DNA of 64,000 nt from Omphiscola glabra (GCA_964017045.1 OZ024794.1:25477340-25541339), one strand, 5' to 3'. Counted from the first letter of the stretch, positions 21,060 through 32,596 are shown. Made by a program: numbers and translations. Notes: generated from the sequence alone by a model not told the origin.

Positions 21060-22730
21060 AGCCTATTTTTTTTTAGGCATGTGTCAATGTCAGAAGCAGG
21101 GCTACTAATTTGTTCAAATAGACAAAATAAAGTCGCTAGTAAACGCGAGCCTTCACATTCTGAGGCATTAAGTCATATTTTATTTTTTATACACAGACGA
21201 AAGAAAGAAACGCCTGGTATGGAATAGGCAGATACAAGCCATCGATTTTGTGTAGGATCTCTGCGGTACGGGCGTCATATTTCCGTCCGTCAGCAATATT
21301 TCAATGTGGTTAAAATCAATAGGGGTATAGTCGTAGCTAGACATGTGGATATCAGTGAAACGCCCACGCTTGCCAACACTTTTATTGAAGTTATTTTTTA
21401 AGCTTATTATCATGCGGGGTAAAAAAAAATACCATCACCTTAGGATTAAAATATCATTAGCCAGATAAAATAACAAAAGCCTCACATTCCAAATGTATGG
21501 GCTTTTAATACAAAATATTTGTTTAATTCTTAATGCCAAATATTAATTTTCTTAGAATATCTGTGAGACCTATGCGGATTAATTAAAAAAAAATAATAAA
21601 ATAATAATAATGTAATTAGATCTACCGGTATTGATTATTTCTCTAATGAGAAATGTTAACGCTATGTTGCTTAAAAAAAAAAAGGGGGGGGGGGGTTTAG
21701 TTGTTAGCAAAACGGACTGCCATTTAGTAATTTATAAAAACCTAGATTGGGAACCTGTGGTCTACGCAACAAGAGCAACATACCCGATATTATTCCAACC
21801 CTTTTCAGTGTTTCATTTTTAAGAACAAGACGAACACAGAAAAACAATACCACAGACACAAATAAATAGATGATACTTTATAAATATTGTGATTTTAATG
21901 TGAAGGTAGCCTAAATTCGGGGAGATAACTTCTGGTAGTTGTACGCAGCAGTTTTCTTTTTCTTTTTTTTTTACTTCAACAAAGCAGATATTGTTTATAA
22001 GAGCCAAATTATATTGGTCCAAATTTAAATAGTTTTAACGTTGGCGGGGACTCTAAAAGTGGGAAGCGCCCCGAAACAGATTTCGAATTCAAAACATTTG
22101 CGTTGGAAGGTCAGTTTCTCCTCCATGACATCCGGTGAGCCTCCATCACATGACTGTTCGTCATGAAGCAACTCGTGTGAACATGTGACTACTGTTACGC
22201 CGCCCACCCACCCTTTCCCCACCCATTTCAGCCCCACTTTCCAAATAAAACAACATGGAAGCATGTGACCGGTACGGTACTCAACATTTGAACATTGTAA
22301 AAAACATATATATTTTTTTGAAATGGTTAAAAACATGTTTGATAGCTTGGGAAAATCCAACCACTTGCAGCGCCATCTCGTAACAGGCGTGTTGAAAAAA
22401 AAATTATTTAAAAAAAAAAAATGAAAATATCATTTGGAAGAACGCAGTAACCGATGACGTAATCATGCCTGCCCCTCACAGACTTCTGGAGAATATTCTA
22501 CAAGCTTTATAAAAATAAAACAAAAATTAAGGATTAGGCCCAGTAGATACAGAGTGCTCTGAAATGAGTGGGTAATCGTATATTTGTGAACGTGTTCTCG
22601 CGACCCTGTAATGTTAATGCAAATTCCCAGACAGTGTTAGGCAGAGATTTTCTGTTATTCTTTTCTTAGTGGTGAGCAAACAACAACAATTACGCCATAA
22701 GTTTAAAAAGGGATGGAACTATTCGCCCCC
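21060..22730. other. Intergenic DNA, no gene seen
   Basis: AT-rich. It includes an A-run to G-run junction at 21672-21697 and several short frames without domains. CCACCCACCCTTTCCCC near 22203 is low complexity. Confidence 0.45.
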
Positions 22731-22985
22731 GCCATTTCACCGACGCCACTTCGCCGCCGCCGTTACGTCAATGTGACATTTCGCATCCGGTCGTTTCGCC
22801 ATTGGGACATTTCGCCGCTGGCCTTTTCATGGAAAGAGAGGTACAAAAGTATTGAAATTCAAAACGGGTGAGATAAATTTAGAGGTGTGTATTCAAGAAC
22901 TTCAAATATATTGAGTTTTAATTAATTTACGTAAGCTCAATAAAACCAGAGAGGCCCCAAAGAACCCGTATGTCTCTCTGTAGTC

Positions 22986-23180
22986 CAGTGGTTCTCACCC
23001 GTTCTAATGCCGCGAACCTTTAATGCAGTTCCTCATGGTGTGGTGACCCCCAAACAAAAAATTATTTTCGTCGCTATTTCATACATGTGTTTTCCGATGG
23101 TCTTAGGCGACCCCTGTATAAGGGGCGTTCGTCGACCCCCCCTCCCAATGGGGTCGCGACCAACAGATTCAGAACCGCTG
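22986..23180 (-). mobile_element. SPIN-like hAT MITE
   Basis: Ends are CAGTGGTTCTCA and TCAGAACCGCTG. Flanks CTGTAGTC and GTGTAGTC agree at 7 of 8 bases. Read on the minus strand the interior has GGTCGCGACC, GTCGACGAACGCCCC, GTCGCCTAAGACCATCGGAA and CACCACACCATGAGGAACTG. This order is that of the SPACE INVADERS (SPIN) family of hAT MITEs, known from tetrapods and reported also in a pond snail and a triatomine bug. A sister copy in the other orientation is at 58941-59140. Confidence 0.75.
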
Positions 23181-23184
23181 GTGT

Positions 23185-23680
23185 AGTCGGAAATGTAATG
23201 AAGTCGTTGCCGCCTGTTACCATCCTTGATTGTATAAAATATAACCCACGTGTGCCGGTCATGTGTGGCCAAACCTGAGAGTGCCTGACACGAGTGAGAT
23301 CGGTTCAGCACGAATTTGTATTTATTTGTGGATTCAGAAGATAAGAAGTCAGGAAATCTGGGCTCGGGTCATTCCTTTACAAATACTTCCATCATTGAAT
23401 TTTTCACTTAAATAATGTTTGCTATGATTTAAAACCAAAAATAGAAAAGAAAATTCCACCCCCCAAAAAAACCCACTCTAATCAAAGTAAGGGGGATTTT
23501 GTCTGAAAGCATTCATTTTTTGGGGGGATTTTTGTCGGAGGAGGTCTTTTATGGGGGGGGGGGTGAGAACTAACAAACTACAAACAAAAACCCACAAACA
23601 AACCACTTTTCCGTTAACATAGTTGAATGTTCTTTAAACTCCCAATATTTTTATGATCACCTGTGTGACCAGAGGCGACA
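23185..23680. other. Intergenic DNA, no gene seen
   Basis: It contains a G-run at 23550-23563 and C/A runs at 23457-23475. No supported gene. Confidence 0.5.
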
Positions 23681-24336
23681 TGGTGGCGGCGGCGAAACGG
23701 TGGAATTGGGGAAATGGTGGAGGTGGCGAAATGGTGGAGGTGGCGAAAGTGGAGGCGGCGAAATGGTGGGGGTGGCGAAACGGTGGCAGCGGCCTAACGG
23801 CTGGTTATGAAACGGCGGAGGTGGCGAAATGGTGAAGGCGGCGAAATGGTGGTGGTGGCGAAATGGTGGAGTTGGCGAAATGGTGGAGGTGGCGAAATGG
23901 TGGTGGTGACGAAATGGTGGAGGTGGCGAAATGGTGGAGGCGGCGAAAGTGGAGGTTGCGAAATGGTGGTGATGGCAAAACGGTGGAGGCGGCGAAATGG
24001 TGGAGTGGCGAAATGGTGGCGGCGGCCTAACGGCTGGTTATGAAACGACGGAGGCGGCGAGAGTGGAGGCGGCGAAATGGTGGAGGTGGAGAAACGGCGG
24101 AGGCGGCGAAAGTGGAGGCGGCGGAAAAGGAGGCGGCGAACCGGTGGAGGTGGCGAAACTGGAGGTGGCGAAACTGTGGAGGCGGCGAGTGGAGGCGGCG
24201 AAACGGTGGACGCGGCAAAACGGTGGAGGTGGCGAAACGGTGGAGGCGGCGAAAAGGTGGAGGCGGCGAAACGGTGTAGGCGGCGAAATGGTGGAGGCGG
24301 TGAAATGGTGGAGGCGGCAAAATGGCAGAGTCGAAC
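23681..24336. repeat. 17-bp purine-rich tandem array
   Basis: About 38 copies of GAAATGGTGGAGGCGGC with 15-bp (GAAAGTGGAGGCGGC) and other length variants. A longer motif, GGCCTAACGGCTGGTTATGA, occurs twice (about 23789 and 24028), showing a higher-order duplication of roughly 240 bp. Strand composition is strongly skewed (G and A on plus). A degenerate outlier of the same theme lies at 22735-22830. Long frames on both strands are artefacts. Confidence 0.92.
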
Positions 24337-24453
24337 CGTCATAGATCCGTTTAAAATGAGATCAGCAGAAGTGACTTACAGTTTCCGGTGGAGCTTCTCA
24401 ATATGGAGTCCGCGCATACACGATTCAGAAAGAAGATGAGTAAGGTTGGGATG

Positions 24454-24625
24454 CAGAGGCGTAGCTAGGGTTAATGCCATCCGGGGAGGCCAAGCTTTTG
24501 CCGCCCCCTTTCCTCGAAAAAAACGTTGCAATTGACCGAAAATGCCGCCCTATATGTCAGGGTGGGGGGGGGGGGTGAGTGACGGCCGTGTCGGACCGCC
24601 GAACTGCACCATTTCTACGCCACTA
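24454..24625. mobile_element. hAT-like MITE, CAGAGGCGTAGCTAGGGTTA family
   Basis: Left end CAGAGGCGTAGCTAGGGTTA and right end TTCTACGCCACTA. Flanks TTGGGATG (24446-24453) and TTGAGATG (24626-24633) agree at 7 of 8 bases. The GACGGCCGTGTCGGACCGCC segment is shared with 5040-5060 in the element at 4843. Confidence 0.78.
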
Positions 24626-24639
24626 TTGAGATGTTCGAG

Positions 24640-25035
24640 TTATAGTTAATCGAACGAGGTCATATGGTTGTAGACAACTCTCTTCCCACGCCCTTAGGCC
24701 CTTCCCCCGTTCCTCCCTGACGATAATAGCATTGATAAGACGTTATTTTAGAAACATTTCCCTTTGGAGTATTGTCACGGCATATACATATGCCTAATTT
24801 TAGCCCCCGCCACTTGTATCCCCCTTTTTGTTTTGTTTTGATATTGAGGTCACCGATCAAATGTGCTGGGCTACTCCTTCTGCCCACCCCTCCATTGATT
24901 GGGAAAAGGTTGTTAACGTTCAATTGCGTTCTATATTTTTTTTTAAAATTTAAATAATGCTTTCCCAGGGCGCAATTTCTAGAATATATTTTTTAATGAT
25001 TCTGATTTAATCCACACATACATATAGGACGGCAG
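24640..25035. other. Intergenic DNA, no gene seen
   Basis: Short overlapping frames on both strands, no recognisable domain. Confidence 0.45.
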
Positions 25036-25173
25036 CTTTCCAAGCCAGGTGAGATTTTTTTTTACTAATTTTTCTAGACATCTATGAGACATTATATAAA
25101 GTTATATGTGTGTGTAAATTATATTTATATTTTTCAAGGATTTCAACGTTCCTCCAGCTGTGCTGTAAGTTAA
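25029..25173 (+). other. Two possible microexons
   Basis: ATATAG is followed by GACGGCAGCTTTCCAAGCCAG and then GTGAGA. After about 90 bases, TTTTTCAAG is followed by a 26-base block GATTTCAACG...TGTGCT and then GTAAGT. Joined, the two pieces read DGSFPSQ and DFNVPPAV without a stop. Good splice consensus and an open joined frame are the only evidence; chance is a real alternative. Confidence 0.2.
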
Positions 25174-25179
25174 TATAGT

Positions 25180-26310
25180 TTTTTGTTTCTGTATTTTTGA
25201 ATAGTTTTTCAAAGACATTGAATAGTATAATTACACTGAATATTTATTTTAGTATCGTTAGCTTTGTTAGCGTTGTTCTTTGTATACTGGTTTACAGTCC
25301 TATAGTACGTAGTGTTCATTCATCCTACGAGCCAAATTTTATAACAAATTAAATTTACAAAAACCATAACGGTACGTGTCGAGGACAAAGATGTTATTAA
25401 ATCTTGAACATCATCAAATATTGGAACGTTTATATTTCCGTATTGTTGTAAGGCACATTTGCATAGATGTTGCGCAGAGTAATTTCAGCATGCGCCAAAA
25501 ATAGCAGAACCTTATCGAAACGGCAGCATTTTGCACTCGTACTTCCGTTTGTCAACTATACAGGGGCCAGATGCCATGTGATCATAGAACGTGTAGACGA
25601 TTATCTGTTGGCACTTGGTTTCCCCGCGAAATAAAAAAGTATTCATTGTTTAGCAATATTTTCGCTCAAATGTTATCGAACGTAAGTTATTGCCAGTGAA
25701 AGAAAATTAGACATCTCTTAAAAACAAAGATTTTCGTAAAAATCATTTCTAAAATTTAATATCGAGAAATAGGGGGTCGGGGTGAAAATTTGACAAAACA
25801 TGCATACAAGTAACGCACTTTATAAGAATCCCAATTAGTACCCCCCCTCCCCCCAAGTCTCTCAACCGCACATTATTTCACGCCCATGAACTATATTAGT
25901 ATTCTAATGACCCACCCACTTTTACACTATAGATTTATGACACCAACTTTTTCAGAAAAACAAAAGAAAATATTACGCACCAAACGATTTTTTTTTTAAA
26001 AGTCAGTATCTCATTTAGTGCCGTAATTGGGAATTTTATTTCGTGAAATCAGTGTCTTTTTGGGGATTGGGGGGGGGGGGGGGGGAGAGAGAGGGGCTAA
26101 AATGTATAGAATGTGCTGTCATCGGCAACGAGTCAGTGCCAAGTTTCAGCTGGATATGGTAACGGGCTGTGGGTCAATTAGCCTTTAGAAGATTTTGCCA
26201 GCCATGAACAATAGCGAAGTTAATATGAAGGATTTAAAGATGTGGAATAACAATTTAAAACAGATTTATTTAAAAAAAAAAAAGAAAAGAAAAGAAGGCA
26301 CCAAATACCA
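25180..26310. other. Intergenic DNA, no gene seen
   Basis: AT-rich with a G-run at 26069-26084. No supported feature. Confidence 0.45.
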
Positions 26311-26313
26311 CTG

Positions 26314-26556
26314 TTACAGTTCTGGAAAGGTAATTGTGTGAGCAGACGGATAATTCTGATCGACTAGAAAGTAAGTGTGAGCCTCTCCTTCCCTTAGAAA
26401 CTGGATCCTCATGCCACCGTAGCCAGAATTATCCACAATCCATCATCCTGGTTCACATATCCGTCTCCATCAAGCGATGTCCAGCCTGAATACGGCGTGC
26501 CAATGTCAAATGTACGTATGTTCTTAAACAGTCGGATGACAACTCACGTAAGCTAA
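26314..26556 (-). pseudogene. Frameshifted 3' coding exon of an unrecognised protein
   Basis: On the minus strand a clean coding-like frame begins near 26543 and reads VVIRLFKNIRTFDIGTPYSG then WTSLDGDGYVNQDD. After a frame change at about 26445 it continues WIVDNSGYGGMRIQFLREGE and AHTYFLVDQNYPSAHTITFP before EL and a TAA at 26314-26316. The two halves join smoothly in composition, and the aromatic/glycine pattern (SGW-SLDGDGY, DNSGYGG) looks like a folded extracellular beta domain. The family was not recognised. The frame break suggests a pseudogene, although a sequencing error at one or two bases would do the same. An upstream minus-strand segment at 26590-26720 with CCQPVNCSVVRIMPRC-like cysteines could be another exon but contains stops. 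Confidence 0.5.
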
Positions 26557-26816
26557 AAATTCAGTTTGAGAGATGTCCCTGGTAGACTTCGTAGGGGTGG
26601 GCGAACGCATCACCTTCTTGAGCAACGGGGCATGATTCTCACGACCGAACAGTTTACTGGTTGGCAACAGAAAGCATTACGTGGTTCCGACTTGTCATCT
26701 CACTCTTTGAATTGTTCTGCCACATTTTATTTTTCAAACATAGTCCCCACCACAATCAATAAAATCCTCACGAACGCGTGAAAATAGTACCTAGCTATGA
26801 ATTTTGTTCCCCTCCT

Positions 26817-26867
26817 TAGAGAAACCCCTTTCCAACAACTGACCAGAAACCCCTTTCCAACAACTGA
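26817..26867. repeat. 24-bp direct duplication
   Basis: AGAAACCCCTTTCCAACAAC followed by TGACC occurs twice in a row. Confidence 0.85.
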
Positions 26868-26869
26868 CC

Positions 26870-28060
26870 AACACAATTTCGGTGACACCTCAAGAATCTC
26901 GTGACGGCTCGAGGCTTGCACCGCTGACATGGCGAGTACGCGTTCAAGATTCGGGAGTTTCAGAAATGATACTTTTGGCACTTACTGCTTTTTGTCAGTG
27001 TTGATAGAACGAACGCGCTGACTAACATGTTTTGGGGAAAACCAGATAGATCGGGTCTGTTTTGAAGCGCTTGAAAGTTTGACCTACTTGACTAAGGTAA
27101 AGGTCATATTGACCGGGCTTAACCTACGTAGGTCAGGTGTGTGCACTGGCGTTGGAAAGGGGCATTTATTTGACTCGCACCCTATGTGTTTTTACGAACA
27201 TAATATTGACATAAATGTAAATATATATTTTTTAGTGAAATGACCAAGGATTCGGATACAATATTCCCGGCCACAATGTGTACCTCCAAATCTCCGTATA
27301 AATAAGTTAAATTGTAATTACTATCATATAAGATAAGTACATAGTTTAATTACTTATAAGAAAATATTTAGGGTTAGAAAAATATAGACAACTGAATGAG
27401 AACCGTTTGTACAGTTTAAAGAATATGTTTTAAAAAGAAATATGTAAGGGATATAACTATGAAATTTCTTGAAAAAAACTATTTCTAATGTTATTTTTGC
27501 GAGTTCAAGTTCTTGGTTCTTTAAAGTATCATTTTTAAATAAAATTTATTTGCATTTAAAAACAGGTAGGGCAAAAATTTACATTTTTCTGTAACAAAAT
27601 TAGTAAATGTTAAAGTAAAATTAAGAAGAACAAAAAAACAAGAACAATATTAACACATAATGTCTTTTTAAATTCAAAAATAAAATTATGACATTTCCCC
27701 CCCTTGCTCCAAAAACAAATTTTTAAAATTACGAAACGTGTAAAGTTGAAAGTCAAATAATTATTTATGTTTTAATCAGTACAGTGTGGATTTACCAAAA
27801 GTCTATCTTTCTATGCCTATCTCCACTATTAGTACCGGAAGGTTTTTAAAATGTGATGTTGACGATCGGTGGGTTTTACCAATATTATTATAGCATCAAA
27901 TCCACAATAAAACAAGAAAATAACAAAAAAAACTTAGTATTTTTTCTTTACAACACCCCTCCCCAAATAAACAAACACATTTGTGGGTTGTTTTGAAAAA
28001 AAGGGAAAAATTGAAAGAAATAGACCAGAATGTTCCTTCACAATTTACTGACTCCTCTGT
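26870..28060. other. AT-rich intergenic DNA, no gene seen
   Basis: Very AT-rich from 27220 on. No coding signal. Confidence 0.5.
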
Positions 28061-28068
28061 CGAGATGT

Positions 28069-28230
28069 AGGCCTACGGATCAAGGTAAAATTATTGGGTG
28101 AGAATTTAGTTAGGCCTACAGCTCAAGGTAAAATTATTGGGTGAGAATTTAGGTAGGCAAACGGCTCAAGATAATATTATTGGGTGAGAATTTAGGTAGG
28201 CCAACGGGTCAAGGTAATATTATTGGGTGA
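28069..28230. repeat. 43-bp tandem array, about 3.7 copies
   Basis: The unit is AGGCCTACGGATCAAGGTAA then AATTATTGGGTGAGAATTTAGTT. The last copy is cut off after TTATTGGGTGA. Confidence 0.9.
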
Positions 28231-28344
28231 CTTTACCGGTACTTCCGTCGTTTACTCCAAAATTATCATGTGAAGTCATAAAGGCCCGATCAAGATACTA
28301 TAGAAAGAAACGATCTCCTCCATCTTAAGATGTGAGAATCTATT

Positions 28345-28412
28345 AACCTTACCCCATCCCTCTTCATTAACCTTACCCCATCCCTCTTCATTAACCTTAC
28401 CCCATCCCTCTT
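28345..28412. repeat. 24-bp tandem repeat, three copies
   Basis: CCTTACCCCATCCCTCTTCA plus TTAA, three near-identical copies. A separate GACATGGTGGCCGT repeat (four copies) lies at 28516-28573. Confidence 0.88.
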
Positions 28413-28912
28413 CCCCGCCCCAAACAATTCCATTCCCAGAATCAAAGCAATTTCCGTTGATTACAAACTTATAAAGCTGTGAACGCTCTCCTTAAACTCA
28501 ACACGATAAAGACGTGACATGGTGGCCGTGACATGGTGGTGGTGGCCATGACATGGTGGCCGTGACATGGTGGCCGGCTGAAGTCTCCACTGCTGGAACT
28601 GGGAACTGTTATATCGAGAGAAACGGTCGGTTAGATATGCTATTAAAGAATCAAAGTACGTAACAAATATTGTTTTTGTCTTAAGTAGTCTTCTACAGTG
28701 CTACTCAAAGTGGTGGTCCGCGGACCGGTGCCGGTCCGTGGGCTATCATCCGCCGGTCCGCAGAAGTTTTCAAGAAAGTAACAACAAATTTAATTACAAT
28801 CAGAAGTTTTCAAGAAAGTAACTTTAGTTACTATATAATTTTTGTAATACATTTCCGTGTTTTTTTAAATTACATTTTATGTTTTCGTTTATTAACACTT
28901 AGAGGCCATCCA

Positions 28913-30526
28913 TAAATGACGCAACGCGTCTAGGGAGGGAGGGGGGTCCGATTTTTGTGACGATGTGTGACGAGGTGGAGGGGGGACCCTCAAGCAATGT
29001 GACGTCACATGAAAAGTAGAATATTGTAGTAAATAAATGCACTTAATAACGCTAAATTACATACATTTTTAACATATTCATTTATACAACAACCATCATT
29101 TTATTTTTAAACTGCTATCAATTAGAGAATCAGTGCAGGTATGCGAGGTCCAAGCAGACTCAGATCATATTACAAGACACCAAATAGGAGGAAACTCTGG
29201 GTGTAGTTGCAATGACATCTGTGAGAATTTATAGCTAAAGACGGACACTGGAGTCATAGAATTCGCATTCCACAGCAACCACAGGAAGTGGGGTGGAAGG
29301 ATAACAAATGGTTGACCGTGACAGGGTGGGTGAGAGAGTTGGTGGTATCTTAGTAAATGCTCTAGGGCAGGGATTCTTAACATTTTTTTACATGGCTACA
29401 GGCCCACTCCGTTTTAAACACACACCCCAACGTATAAGTTATATTGTAATAAAATTAACAATAATTAAACAATTTAGTTATCTTAGTTTTATTTCTTTAA
29501 TTAACTTTATAGACAATGGAAAAAAATTACCATTAAAAGCAATGCGCCGACAAAATTCACAAGAAAAAATTCACTGCTGTAATCAAAATGCACACAAACT
29601 AATTTTAAAGAAAGCAGCAACAGTTAGCAATTGCAGCAATTACAATCAGTGGCGTAGCTAGGGTTGGCGTCACTCGGTCCGGTAAGCTCATAGTGTCACC
29701 CCCCCCCCCCCCCCCCACACACACACACCCTTTCCACGATGTAATTCTTCTTGTTAAACTTAGTCCACAGTATAACAAATACAAGAACAAAAAAAAATTA
29801 ATTGAAGGCCTTGAGGTAATTGTATTTAAGAACTGTGACATGTACTTAGAATCACTCATTGTTATCAACGGATAGTTTTATTTCTCAGAATTTAGATGAA
29901 TACCGGTATAGATTAATGTCACTTACAAAAGTTAACGAACACTCCATTCGGCGTTGAAACATGGTCAAAACGACGTGTTTCTGACTTAATAATAAGGTAA
30001 CCTAATTGCTGACGCATCAACTTTGAACTTTTAATTAAAAACGCATTTTTATTGGTTACATGGGTGGAAAATGTACGCGTCATCTGTAATCCTTTTGTGG
30101 ATTTCGGTTAGACCGAGCAGTGTGTACTCTGGAAATACGCAATTTTTCAATTTGATGTCACCCCCTGAGATGGTTTCACCCCCGTGCGGTCTGCACCCCT
30201 CTAGCTACGCCACTGAATGCACTTTTCTGGTCTACCACACCTCAGTGCTGGGGAGGTACTTTTACCACTGGATAAGAACCACTGTTCTAGTGAAGTGTTT
30301 TTGACACAGGTGCTGTAATTTGATATCCACCGGAGGTGACTCTCTAAAGGGTTTGTAAAGGACAATAGTGGACACAGGGACTTTTTATAGAGAGGGGGGG
30401 TGTAGAGATTTGTGACGTTATATTTTAGGGGGGGGGGTCTAACTTTTTGTGACGATTTGTGACGATGGGGGGAGGGGGGGATCAAAAATCGGCATAAATT
30501 GCGTGACGTCATTTATGGATGGCCCC
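28913..30526. mobile_element. CCATCCATAAATGACG-family element, middle layer of the nest
   Basis: Left end AGGCCATCCATAAATGACG and right end CGTCATTTATGGATGGCCCC are inverted repeats flanked by TTAG on both sides. Subterminal GTGACGATGTGTGACGA and TTTGTGACGATTTGTGACGA are also inverted partners. Short relatives of these ends occur near 3280, 37725, 39290 and 54180. Confidence 0.7.
29647..30215. mobile_element. hAT-like element, CAGTGGCGTAGCTAG family, inner layer
   Basis: Left end CAGTGGCGTAGCTAGGGTTG and right end CTCTAGCTACGCCACTG. Subterminal sequence (TGATGTCACCCCCTGAGATG, AGACCGAGCAGTGTGTACTC) is shared in inverse orientation with 40960-41030, so this is a deletion derivative of the family whose transposase remnant lies at 40847-41741. 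Flanks ATTACAAT and AATGCACT are weakly alike. A second hAT-type end, CAGGGATTCTTAAC at 29367, lies just upstream without a partner. Confidence 0.75.
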
Positions 30527-30833
30527 TTAGGCCAGCATACAAATTTATTAAAATAACAGTATTAACTTAAAATAAAAACGATGGCTGCCATCATCAATAT
30601 AGTTTAATACGAAATGAAGACGATCGTAAATAAACAATAAGCGATCAGGGGCTTAAGATTATTCTGTTCAAAATTGTTTGATGTCTTGTAGCAAAAAACA
30701 GGCCGAATTCATGCCAAATGTCGTGGGGGCTCATTTCGCTACCACGTCAGTACAAGAAAAATAGTGCACGGGTCCCTGGTGCAATGGAAAAATTCCTGCC
30801 GGTCCGCCATACTAAAAAGTTTGAGAAGCACTG

Positions 30834-31690
30834 TTCTACAGGGTCGGGATCTTCACGCTTGTCATTTGCATTGTTTCTAGGACTGCTGCGATGTATTCCA
30901 CTCTTACGATGTTCTTTGATAATGTCCATTAATGTACTGATATGTTTATGAACATATACCAAATCCAGCTGTGTGGCTATTAGTTATTTAGTTACTGGTT
31001 CCTGTATCGCTGGGTGTGTTAAGATAACCACAAGACATACGAGAAATATAGGCGAAGAATAAGAAAACAATAGCCGATGAGCAACTTGTCACGGATTATC
31101 AGTGTCATTTGTTGCCAAATTGTGCAATTAATTTCAATAATTATATGATAAATAAATTATATATTTATATAAAGAAATACTTTTCATTTATATTACATAA
31201 ACTATTTTAAATTCAAAGGAAGTGAATGAAAATATAAATATCGTAAGGAGAGAATACTTTTGCAATATTTTTAATTTATTATTTTCCAGGGGCAGTCATG
31301 TGATCCCCCTTGACCCATGCTGCGGGCGACAATGACTACATAGGCCAATACACTTCCTCCTATCTAGAATTCAGCAAGAGGAAGAAAGGCCAAATGAACT
31401 GCGCACACAATTCTAATTCACTAGAAATGATCTAATGTTAAAGCTGGATTGCTCAATTTAAAGAAATCTCCCTACTTAAAGCAAGTTAAAAAATCCTCAC
31501 TTGACGAATAGCAAGAAAACTGAACATTTATAGGCACACTGCAGAGACCATTGTAAGTGTGCCGCAGCAAAATGATTTTACTTCATGAGGAGAAAAAAAA
31601 GCACAGTGTGTACTATAATGGGCAACGGAGATATGATAAAATCATGTTCGTAAATTGGGACAATTATTTTCTTTATTACCAAGATGTCAA
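30834..31690. other. AT-rich intergenic DNA, no gene seen
   Basis: No supported feature. Confidence 0.5.
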
Positions 31691-31695
31691 ACTAG

Positions 31696-32500
31696 AACGT
31701 CACATAGCACAAACTGTGTGCAAATAAGGGTGTCACATAGCACAGACTATGTGCAAATAAGGGTGTCACATAGCACAGACTATGTGCAAATAAGGGTGTC
31801 ACATATGTTATAAGGGATGACGTATTTTGAGACACACTTTGCCCGCCTTCCACGTGCATGACCTCTTTCAAGTCGGTCCCGTGTTGGGGCGGCTAGAAAA
31901 AATATCCCTTTGATGATACTTTTGTTTACTATCATCCGTTTCTGTGGAACATGATAGAACAATCTAGAAAATGTGGGAAACAGTAAGACTGTGTGTTCCA
32001 TTTCCAGAATGATCTGAAACTGCCTATAAAAAGGGCTGACCGATAGAGAGGGGTAGGGATTTTCCTTTCCTTGATTACGAGGCATGCTATGTGTCATTAT
32101 ACTTTGTTGTGTGTAGGGATTTTTATTTCCTCGTACAATTTTGTGTTCATTGTATTTTGATATACAGTACCGGTACCAGCAAATCTGTAAGTTTATAATT
32201 TTAATTATATTTCTCTTGCTGTTATTATTTAATTGAAGTTCACAAATTAAAAAGTTATTAATTGTAATTAGCTCTGGCCTTAATTGTCGTTTTATTTGTT
32301 ATTATTTTTAACCTTTGGTATCGTCCTTTATTATGGACTGTTTTTAGAACGAGCCATAGTCTAAAATTAAGAGATTAAATTCTCCATCTATAACGGTCCG
32401 TAATACATAGCACAGACTGTGTGCAAATAAGGGTGTCACATAGCACAGACTGTGTGCAAATAAGGGTGTCAGATAGCATAGACTATGTGCAAATAAGGGT
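31696..32500. repeat. 33-bp minisatellite, split in two by an LTR
   Basis: The unit is GTCACATAGCACAGACTATG then TGCAAATAAGGGT. About three and a third copies lie at 31696-31805 and three at 32405-32500. Removing 31806-32404 plus one copy of ACATA restores a continuous array in phase. Confidence 0.9.
31806..32404 (+). mobile_element. Solo LTR of an LTR retrotransposon
   Basis: The 599-bp block starts TGTTATAAGG, ends CGGTCCGTAAT, and is flanked on both sides by ACATA, the 5-bp duplication expected of LTR elements. A TATAAAA box lies at 32025-32031, followed by a T- and AT-rich stretch with AATTAAA-type signals, as in an LTR promoter/R region. No internal genes or second LTR are present, so it most likely arose by LTR-LTR recombination. 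The terminal CA is not intact. Family (Ty3, Bel/Pao or other) cannot be told. Confidence 0.75.
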
Positions 32501-32596
32501 GCATTTTTCAAAGATACTCATTCACTTTGTACAATACATATTTAAAAAATGGGGTCAGGGGTGAACAAAAAAGTCAGCACATTTAAAAGCAAGTCG

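Larger units (their letters stand above)
28696..30833. mobile_element. hAT-like element, outer shell of a nest
   Basis: Left end CAGTGCTACTCAAAGTGG with GGTCCGCGGACCGG inside; right end CCGGTCCGCC then AAGTTTGAGAAGCACTG. The reverse complement of the right end (CAGTGCTTCTCAAACTT) matches the left. TTCTA lies directly outside each end. No transposase remnant of its own was found. Inside sits the CCATCCATAAATGACG element. Confidence 0.7.

Noticed and set aside
23794..24344. Pro/His/Phe-rich and Gly/Arg-rich frames on both strands
   Set aside because: Products of the 17-bp purine-rich array; both strands are open equally.
28069..28230. Regularly spaced repeats considered as a CRISPR array
   Set aside because: Direct tandem units without unique spacers, in eukaryotic DNA; the same applies to the other arrays.
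31780..32097. 105-codon minus-strand frame
   Set aside because: It lies inside the solo LTR and runs antisense to its promoter region; no coding features.
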